A DNA stretch of 64,000 nt from Hsuehochloa calcarea. Lineage: Eukaryota > Streptophyta > Magnoliopsida > Poales > Poaceae. The notes under the pieces were generated by a model, which did no database searches, had not been told where the DNA came from, and saw only the letters and a program-made list of their open reading frames with translations. The stretch spans positions 16,377,098 through 16,441,097 of the forward strand of contig CM070602.1 in NCBI GenBank assembly GCA_036346395.1. Reading direction: 5' to 3'. Positions 59,561 to 64,000 of this stretch are shown here, one piece after another (position 1 is the stretch's first letter; every line of letters begins with the position of its first letter). The position numbers and the translations under genes are program-made.

Positions 59561-60682
59561 AGCAAATCTGAGAAAATAAAGGCCATCCTCGGATCGCCCT
59601 CAGACCACAAAAAGGAAGTCCGAAACTCACTTTGGGTGCATGGCGGCTTTAAGTCGTTTCATCGCACGACTAGGAGAAAAGGACTACCTTTCTTTAAGCT
59701 TCTCGGGAGACATGAAGGTTTTGAGTGGTCGAGCGAGGCAAGCGCGCCTTCGAGGATGTCAAGAGGTACCTTTCGAGTGCTCTGCTACGGTTTCGCCAAA
59801 GCGGAAGAGGCGCTCTTAATTTACCTAGTCGCCACGCCACGGCAACAAGCGCGATCGGGTCGTAGAGCGTGGCGACGCACAACGACCGGTTTACTCGTCG
59901 TGAAGTTTTACACGGCCTAAGGAGCGTTACCCTCGAGTCCAAAAATTTCTATATGCCCTCCTCATGTCTTGAGAGGAAATGCGGCATTATTTTGAGACGC
60001 ACCAAATAGTCAGTGCTTGCGAGTTTCCTTTGGGAGTAATCCTCCATAATAAGGAAGCAATGGGGCGCATGGCAAAATGGTCGATCAAACTTGGGAGTTC
60101 GACCTCCATTTCGTGTCCCGACGACCATAAAATCCTGATCTTAGTAGACTTTGTCGCGAATGGACAAATCTGAACTGTTCAGGATCCCGATCTGATTCCC
60201 ACGACCGGTGGATGATGTACTTTGACGGGTCACTTACTTTAAGTGGCTCGAAGTCGGGTGGTCTGGTATCTCCTAGGAGAAACCTTAAAGTATGCCATAC
60301 AATTAAACTTTCGGCCACGAACAATGTGGCGAGTACGAAGGTTTGCTAGGCGGCATACGAGTGCGAAAGCACTCTCGATTCGTCGACTACTCGTGATAGG
60401 AGACTCTCAGCCGATCGTGAATCAAGTCGGAAAGAGTACGGTGCTCTGGCTCGATAATGTCTCGGTACTTATCGGATGCGTAAGCTAGAAAAGTATTTTT
60501 AGGTTTCGAGGTACAATTCATCCCTCGAAGGATAATTTCCTCATGAGACCAACTTGCTCGGATGGCTTCTTCCCGATCTACAAGCACCAAAGGAGTTTTC
60601 TTGGAGCAACTCCAAAGCCGTCTCAGTCGAAGAACCGAGACACCTCCTATTGAGATGGCCTCGCTAGACTACGAGGATACGG
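59561..60682 (+). pseudogene. RT connection and RNase H of element T, broken
   Basis: Degraded connection domain, then WMMYFDGSLT near 60210-60240 (RNase H first Asp) and LLVIGDSQPIVNQV near 60390-60425 (third acidic block). Many short indels. Confidence 0.7.
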
Positions 60683-61905
60683 ATGACTCCCATCTACGAG
60701 TATCTTCACAAGGGTTCCGTACCCGAAGATGATCTTGAGGCAGATCGTTTATCCCGAAAAGCCAAAATGTATACTTTGGTCGAAGGAGTCCTCTACAAAC
60801 GAGGAACCCAAGGGATACTCATGCGATGCATTCCACAAAACGAAGGAATAACACTCCTTCATGATATACACAGTGGCATCTGTGGGACGCATGCTTCCTA
60901 CAGAATATTGGTCGGTAAAGCATTTCGACAAGGTTTCTACTGGCCTACAGCTCTGTACGATGCTAAAGAGGTGGTTAAAAAGTGTGTCCAATGCCAATTT
61001 TATGGTAGACAAATACACCAACCAGCTCAAGCATTACAGACAATACCTCTTTCTTGGCCTTTTGCGACCTGGGGTCTCGATATCCTAGGACCGTTTCCCA
61101 AAGCTCCAGGAGGTTTCGAATTCCTTTTTGTGGTCATTGACACGTTCACAAAATGGATCGAAGCCGAACCTGTAATTGGGATAACAACGGAAGCAGCAAA
61201 AAGGTTCATGATGAGATGCGTAATTAGCCGATTTGGAGTTACGAGTCGGATAATTACACACAATGGTAAACAATTCGCAAGTGCAAAATTTCGTGAATTT
61301 TGCGGCGAGTTGGGTACCAAGTTATGTTATGCTTCGCTGCACATCCCCAAAGCAGCGGGCGGTCGAGCGTGCAAGCGGCCAAATAATGCGAGGAATTAAA
61401 ACCGAGTCTTCGACCCGACTTGTTAAGCGCTCGGGGCTTGGGTACAAGAGTTACCTTCCGTATTATGGGCGCTTCATACGACCACTAGTCGGCGGCGAAA
61501 CACCATTCTTTCTAGTGTTGGAGCGAAGCCATGCTTCCTCGGAGCTAAAATTGCGGTCGACACGGGTTGAAACCTTCAACAACTCCGACCGGGAACAACT
61601 TCGGCGGATGACATTAACCTACTCAAGAAAGGAGAAACATGGCCCTAATCCGTTCTGCGGTCTACCAACAAGCCCTACGCGGATACTACGATCGTAAGGT
61701 CGACCTCGCGACCTTCTTTGTAGGTGACTTGGTATTGAGGCTCTGCCAATCCAAGTCTAATCGGAATAAACTCTCTCCCAAGTGGGAAGGTCCTTACACA
61801 GTGGTCGAAGTAACTCGTCCAGGGTCGGTACGACTAGCAATGGAAGATGGGCATGTTCTCTCAAATTCTTGGAACATCGACCAGTTACGCAAATTCTATG
61901 TGTGA
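60683..61905 (+). pseudogene. Integrase of element T, broken
   Basis: 60683-61399 has the H-H-C-C zinc domain (LLHDIHSGICGTHAS...CVQCQFYGRQ) and the core starting TWGLDILGPFPK (first Asp) and VVIDTFTKWIEAEPV. The second catalytic Asp is replaced by His in RIITHNGKQF. The Glu-containing VERA stretch is shifted out of frame at about 61365. The C-terminal GDLVLR, KWEGPYTVVEV and WNIDQLRKFYV region (61639-61905) is intact, with no chromodomain. Confidence 0.85.
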
Positions 61906-63186
61906 CCAACCTCTCAGGCAATAAAGGTCCAGGTTCCTTCTACCTCTTTTGTCTTATTTTTGAGTAGTGCTTTTATAATCTTTCGACTTTGATCCAAAAA
62001 CACCCAGTTTTCTCTACACTGGTCGAAGGCAAGTAACATCATCTAGTCGAAGTCTCTCCTCTCTGCATGTGGTCCCGTCCACTAGAAGGAACTTCCTAGC
62101 ATCGACTCGTTACTCACTTTTGTTGCCAATACAGAGAGCTCAGGTTCTATCTAGTCGAAATGTTCTCAAAGCCAACTCTTTTAACCTTAGTTTATTTTTT
62201 CAGTAATTTTGAAAAATATTCTAAGTAGAGTGCACTTTCTTATGTTTATTCGACTACCTTTGGTGTACTCGATTCGTTTTAACTGGTCGAAGGAAGAGAC
62301 ACACCTAGTCGAAGTCTTTCCTCTCTGCACGTGGTCCTGCCCACTAGAAGGAACTTCATAGCGTCGCTCAGTCTCCCACTTTTGCTACTGGAAAAGACTT
62401 ATCAAGTCCACCAAAAAAGGGCGAACGAATTATCAAAGTCCTCTAAGACGTTTGCTTAACTCAAGTTGTTGTTTTTGGTTCGATTAAACCAGTCGGAGAT
62501 GGTAACATCACCTAGTCGAAGCCTTTCCTCTCTGCACGTGGTCCTGCCCACTAGAAGGAACTTCCTAGAGTCGAGTCGTTTCTACTCTTTCGACCAGTGC
62601 TTGACAACCATAACAAAAACTATAAGTTAAATAAACCTCTCTTTGTTTTCAGAAACCCCATTTCACACACTATTTACTTAGATTGTCCAAACAAACTAAG
62701 CAAATAGTCGAGGGCTAGGATAAAGTTATTAACTTGACTTCAATTCTTAGTCTTTCATTCGTTTATTATCTTTTGAGTTACTAATTACTCGACAAGATGA
62801 TTTGCAGGAAACAAGATGGCCTAGGATAAAGTTATTAATTTAACTTCAGTCTTTTGGTTTTTCATTCGTTAGTTATCTTTCGGGTTGCTAACCACTCGAC
62901 AAGATGATTTGCAGGAAACAAGATGGATCATATATTTCTCGTCAACAGAAATTGTTTGCCTTACAAAGTAGTTACAAGATTACTCTGAAGGGGGAATGCC
63001 TAGCTGCATTTCCTCCGCTACCTTTTTGCCAACCGATTGCATTTCCTCAATCAATCGACTTGCCTCTGATTCAGGGCAGTCGAAGTCGGCTTCAATTGGT
63101 TGCACATTAAGGCAGGGGTCTCGAGCTTTAAGTTTCGCGGGCGTAATTTCATGCGCAGCTTCGATCGCCTCCTTATTGATTCACGA
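61906..63186. repeat. Repeat-rich 3' non-coding region of element T
   Basis: An approximately 65-bp block with CTAGTCGAAG, CCTCTCTGCA(C/T)GTGGTCC and CACTAGAAGGAACTTC occurs three times, at 62043, 62305 and 62512. A separate 106-bp tandem duplication lies at 62715-62820 and 62821-62926. No sense-strand gene is seen. Confidence 0.85.
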
Positions 63187-64000
63187 TTAGCCTTGAGTGG
63201 TCACCATTTCTTGTAAGTTTCCGACTTGTTCCCCAATGGTACTTATGTGAGCAACTACACTATCTTCTCGAGGAGTTTTTCCCTCAGAATGTAGCTCACC
63301 AAGTACATTGTTCAGGAGTGTGATGTTGCTTTGAAGACTAGTCTTCATTGATTCCATCTCCTGTTGGGTACGAGTCGAAGCCTCGCGAAGTTTCTTGTTT
63401 TCGACCACTTGTTCTGAAAAGAATATAACCGGTCAAACAAAAATAAACTTCTAGAGGAAGATAACACAAAGATAATTGTAGGTAAAAGCATTTCTTACCT
63501 ACTAGTTGAGAATCCAATTTCTTGACCTCTTCTTCATGGGAAGCAATGGTTTCAGCATGCTTTTTCTCCCATGCTCTGATGTCCTCTTCATTCATCTTAG
63601 CAATGCGGACGGACTCAGCAATTCCTGAACAAGAAATTAGCATTAGAAAAGGAAAAATACTCGAAAAAGACAACAGGTAAAGAATTGCTTACCTGTTACT
63701 TGAGTTCTCAGACCCTCGAGTTCTTGATCCTTGTTCTTGGTAATGCGAGAAAACTCCTGAATAACCAAAGCTTTTTCTTCAACTTCGGTCCGGAGCTTCC
63801 GCATCTCATCTTCTTTTTCTGGAAAAGAAATGAGAGTTGGGTAAAGGTTAAAGATAAAAGCAGTCTTAAGTTCAGCACTTACTGTTTATTTTTTCCTGCA
63901 ATTTTCTAGATGCAGAGATGGCTTCTCGTAGTCTATCCGAGAGGACTAATACTTCGTCCCTTAGCTTTCTCGACTCCTCTTTTTCATAATCGAGTGAGTC
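63187..64000 (-). CDS. Antisense spliced coiled-coil gene (3' part, four exons)
   Basis: On the minus strand four exons join in one frame: from beyond 64000 to 63883, then 63818-63693 (126 bp), 63624-63499 (126 bp) and 63413-63187 with a TAA stop. The introns (64, 68 and 85 bp) have GTAAG donors and CAG acceptors, and all are phase 1. The joined sequence is rich in Glu, Lys, Gln and Leu with heptad-like spacing (KEEDEMRKLRTEVEEKA-type runs, IRAWEKKHAETIASHEEEV, LREASTRTQQEMES), so a long coiled coil is predicted. No enzyme domain is visible. It lies inside the 3' region of the gypsy element, opposite to gag-pol. Tat elements such as Grande are known to carry antisense extra ORFs. The 5' end is outside the window. 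Function unknown. Confidence 0.78.

Larger units (their letters stand above)
54903..64000 (+). mobile_element. Tat-like Ty3/gypsy retrotransposon (element T, partial)
   Basis: 5' LTR 54903-55747, primer site, gag, protease, RT, RNase H and integrase in gypsy order on the + strand, then a repeat-rich 3' region with an antisense gene. The 3' LTR lies beyond the window. Gag carries a CPFHxxxGHxxxxC zinc motif, and the integrase has no chromodomain in its C-terminus. Both, with the long 3' region and antisense ORF, fit the Tat (RIRE2/Grande) lineage. It is inserted in copia C; the left target copy is probably AACGG. Confidence 0.85.

Noticed and set aside
1..64000. tRNA or rRNA genes
   Set aside because: No cloverleaf or rRNA core was noticed; the tRNA-like strings near 9052, 14988, 48750 and 55749 are retroelement primer sites.

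Overview
This is nuclear DNA from a grass (Poaceae, inferred). It shows plant split genes with GT-AG introns, a BIR1-type receptor kinase, non-TIR CC-NBS-LRR resistance genes without introns in the coding part, GC-rich coding sequence, and dense nested LTR retrotransposons of the copia and gypsy superfamilies. I cannot name the species. Only one protein-coding gene is structurally complete; most of the window is repeat-derived.

Layout. 1-3.4 kb: a complete BIR1-like LRR receptor kinase on the + strand, with a 96-bp tandem duplication across its stop codon. 3.6-9.2 kb: a 216-bp tandem duplication that runs into an old short-LTR copia element (minus). 11.4-12.2 kb: a truncated MAP kinase kinase (MKK4/5-type) pseudogene. 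13.1-18.3 kb: a broken hAT-type (BED/DUF659) gene cut by a gypsy LTR plus gag, itself interrupted by a 2.46-kb LTR-like block. 18.8-20.4 kb: a Mutator-like element with a perfect 9-bp target duplication and GC-rich cargo. 20.7-21.1 kb: a fold-back element. 22-27.6 kb: a copia element (minus) split by an unclassified insertion. 27.6-32.4 kb: minisatellites and AT-rich DNA. 32.4-32.8 kb: a hAT-type MITE. 34.0-35.1 kb: a second hAT-derived pseudogene. 35.2-40.6 kb: two pieces of one copia family joined tail-inverted.

40.6-54.9 kb holds two NBS-LRR genes facing each other. The left one (+) has a frameshift and a truncated LRR. The right one (-) is open for about 1,080 codons but has lost its 5' end to a copia insertion. 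Between them an approximately 850-bp segment is tandemly duplicated. One copy carries a structurally complete copia insertion with 129-bp LTRs and an AAAAC target duplication; the other copy preserves the empty site.

54.9-64 kb: the 5' LTR and body of a Tat-like gypsy element inserted in that copia element. It has a seven-unit hairpin array in the LTR, degraded gag-pol, tandem repeats, and an antisense, spliced, coiled-coil gene that runs off the right edge. The host-gene story is a receptor kinase next to a resistance-gene cluster that repeated transposon insertion has broken up.
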